Shown here: positions 5,239-6,875 of the stretch, piece after piece
Layout of the letters: each line of letters begins with the position of its first letter
Position numbering within the stretch: the stretch's first letter is position 1
NCBI GenBank assembly: GCA_026786225.1
Contig: JAJAYN010000338.1
Location: 1 to 6,875, forward strand
Reading direction: 5' to 3'
DNA length: 6,875 bases
Origin: Burkholderiales bacterium
GTDB taxonomy: Bacteria; Pseudomonadota; Gammaproteobacteria; Burkholderiales; Usitatibacteraceae
Notes under the pieces: generated by a model
Told to the model about the DNA's origin: nothing
The model's database searches: none
Seen by the model: only the letters and a program-made list of their open reading frames with translations
Program-made: the position numbers and the translations under genes

Positions 5239-6875
5239 CTAGCCTAAACCCATTTCTTTGGCACGCCTCTGTAGTTCTCGCCTCTTTCGTTCGACAATTG
5301 CTTCTTCACGTAGCTTGGCAAGCGCCCCGTCAAACTCCGCATCCAGATCAAAATCCGGCTTATTGGTATCGAGGTCCGTCAATAGCGGCTGTTTTGTGGC
5401 GCGATCAATTTCAGCTTCGTCTTCAGAACCACGGAAATGTTCAGTGAGCTGGGCCTGGATGACTTCGAAATCATGGTCGCGGATATACGCAGCGACACGG
5501 CAGGCGCTACCCACTGAAGACGCATCATGTTCATCTGCGGTGACGTCAAAGCGCGCGGCGAGCGCTGGCTTCAACAGCATCCGCGCGATTAATTGTGCGC
5601 CCGAAGTTGCAGGCGCGGCCTTGCGCCGTGGCGCTGGCGCGCCCGGCTCGGGACCGCGCGATTTCCACTTTCCGAAATTACCTTTGCTGCCGGTGCTCTT
5701 GCTGGACGCAAGCGCATCTCCCCGTGGATGCGCTGCGCCTTGGGCACTACCGGAAGACGGGTTGTTTCCCGCCGCAACGGGGATCAAACGTTGAATTTCG
5801 ACGACGCCCAAGCCGACAATGTCGGCGAGCTTTCTCTGCAGCATGAGGCTTAGTGCCGGGGCAGTAATTTGCGAGAGCAAAGGCTTGGCCAGCATCAGCA
5901 ACCGCGTCCGGCCCTCCTCGTTGGCCAGATCAACTTGCGCAGAGAGTTCATCAAACAGGAACGACGACAGGTGCCTGGCTTGTTTAAGCTCCTCCAGAAA
6001 CACGGCTTTGCCAAGTCTGCGGACAAACGTGTCGGGATCATCTTCCTGCGGCAAAAAGAGAAAGCGCACGTCCTTGCCGTCAACGATCACGGGCAGCGAT
6101 TGTTCGAGTGCGCGCCATGCAGCGCGCTGTCCGGCCTTGTCGCCATCGAAGCAAAACACGAGATTGTCGGCCATACGCAATAACTTCTGCACGTGCACAG
6201 GCGTGGTCGCGGTACCTAGCGTGGCGACCGCATTCTCGACGCCATTTTGCGCCAGCGCGACGACATCCATGTAGCCCTCGACCACAATCGCTGTTTGCGT
6301 GTCGCGAATGGAACGCCGCGCATGAAAAAGACCATAGAGTTCGCGGCCTTTTTCGAATAGCGGCGTCTCCGGCGAGTTCAGATACTTTGGCTCGCCCTTG
6401 CCTATTACGCGGCCGCCGAAACCGATCACGTTGCCGCGCTGGTCGAGGATGGGAAACATGACACGATCACGAAATCGGTCATAGCGTTTGCCTTCATCAT
6501 TGTCGATCACCAAACCACATTCAACGAGTGCGGAAGCGGTGTAGTCGTCGACGGCGCCTTTTAAACCTTGCCAGTCATCCGGGGCATACCCGAGCCCGAA
6601 CTTCGCCGCGATTTCGCCAGTGAGTCCGCGTCCTTTGAAATACTCGATTGCTTTTGAGGTTTTTCTTAATTCCCGCCGATAAAAATTCATCGCGGCTGTC
6701 ATGAATTCGCCCAGCGAAGCGGCTTCATGTGCACGCTCGACAGCTTCTTCGCGATTGGCTTCCTCTGGCAGCGCCATGCCCACACTTTCGGCAAGCTCTT
6801 TCACAGCATCGCGAAAGCCCATGCCGTTATATTCCATTAAAAATCCAATCGCGTTGCCACTCACGCCACAGCCGA
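5239..6875 (-). CDS. dnaG: DNA primase DnaG, 5' end beyond the window
   Basis: This primase makes the short RNA primers for lagging-strand and origin synthesis at the replication fork, and docks on the DnaB helicase through its C-terminal domain. About 544 residues are visible. The frame stays open to the right edge and begins with Gly-Cys-Gly, the end of the CHC2 zinc ribbon (FGCG in E. coli, near residue 60), so roughly 60 N-terminal residues are missing and the GTG at 6864 is internal. Next comes GNAIGFLMEY, then the catalytic core with RVMFPILDQRGNVIGFGGR and PKYLNSPETPLF. The TOPRIM metal site shows EGYMDV (about 6279), FDGDKAG (about 6147) and DDPD (about 6039). A Gly/Ser/Pro/Lys-rich linker (about 5604-5766) precedes a C-terminal helicase-binding region that ends in a charged helix (VERKRRELQRRAKEMG) before TAG. 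All catalytic acidic motifs are intact. Its position upstream of rpoD matches the rpsU-dnaG-rpoD operon. Confidence 0.98.
   Translation of the reverse strand, partial: GCGVSGNAIGFLMEYNGMGFRDAVKELAESVGMALPEEANREEAVERAHEAASLGEFMTAAMNFYRRELRKTSKAIEYFKGRGLTGEIAAKFGLGYAPDDWQGLKGAVDDYTASALVECGLVIDNDEGKRYDRFRDRVMFPILDQRGNVIGFGGRVIGKGEPKYLNSPETPLFEKGRELYGLFHARRSIRDTQTAIVVEGYMDVVALAQNGVENAVATLGTATTPVHVQKLLRMADNLVFCFDGDKAGQRAAWRALEQSLPVIVDGKDVRFLFLPQEDDPDTFVRRLGKAVFLEELKQARHLSSFLFDELSAQVDLANEEGRTRLLMLAKPLLSQITAPALSLMLQRKLADIVGLGVVEIQRLIPVAAGNNPSSGSAQGAAHPRGDALASSKSTGSKGNFGKWKSRGPEPGAPAPRRKAAPATSGAQLIARMLLKPALAARFDVTADEHDASSVGSACRVAAYIRDHDFEVIQAQLTEHFRGSEDEAEIDRATKQPLLTDLDTNKPDFDLDAEFDGALAKLREEAIVERKRRELQRRAKEMGLG

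Noticed and set aside
5025..5447. Plus-strand 140-residue frame crossing the dnaG end and the intergenic gap
   Set aside because: About half of it is antisense to dnaG, it has no domain signature, and no ribosome-binding site or promoter stands out upstream.
1..6875. CRISPR arrays, insertion sequences, toxin-antitoxin or defence genes
   Set aside because: No spaced direct repeats, terminal inverted repeats, transposase motifs or unassigned gene clusters were seen; the space is filled by housekeeping genes.

Overview
The window looks like an ordinary housekeeping segment of a proteobacterial chromosome, most likely a betaproteobacterium. That placement rests on the wording of the RpoD and DnaG proteins and on the gene order, not on any database search. 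Coding sequence is moderately GC-rich, and all three protein genes are open without frameshifts or visible mobile DNA.

Layout, left to right. Positions 1-69 hold a tRNA with a CAT anticodon on the minus strand, cut at its 3' end by the window edge. A short gap of about 85 bases carries back-to-back promoters that share one AT-rich core. Next, on the plus strand, is a large fused protein of about 906 residues: an NDP-forming acyl-CoA synthetase followed by a GNAT acetyltransferase (the Pat/PatZ architecture). A near-perfect hairpin with A and T tracts at 2876-2904 serves as a two-way terminator between this gene and the convergent rpoD. On the minus strand, rpoD (primary sigma factor, about 640 residues) is preceded by a 392-base gap with a perfect TATAAT box, and then by dnaG (DNA primase), whose 5' end lies beyond the right edge.

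dnaG followed by rpoD is the core of the macromolecular synthesis operon (classically rpsU-dnaG-rpoD), which links translation, replication priming and transcription initiation. Here rpoD has its own likely promoter, and no clear terminator follows dnaG, so rpoD may be transcribed both alone and by readthrough. The acyl-CoA synthetase/acetyltransferase is a separate, convergent unit, probably linked to control of acetate or acyl-CoA metabolism through lysine acylation.

I found no undescribed system. The most useful second-look points are: the fused synthetase keeps both catalytic histidines, unlike E. coli PatZ as I recall it; the tRNA and acetyltransferase promoters overlap; and the longest possible rpoD reading frame begins inside the rpoD promoter.
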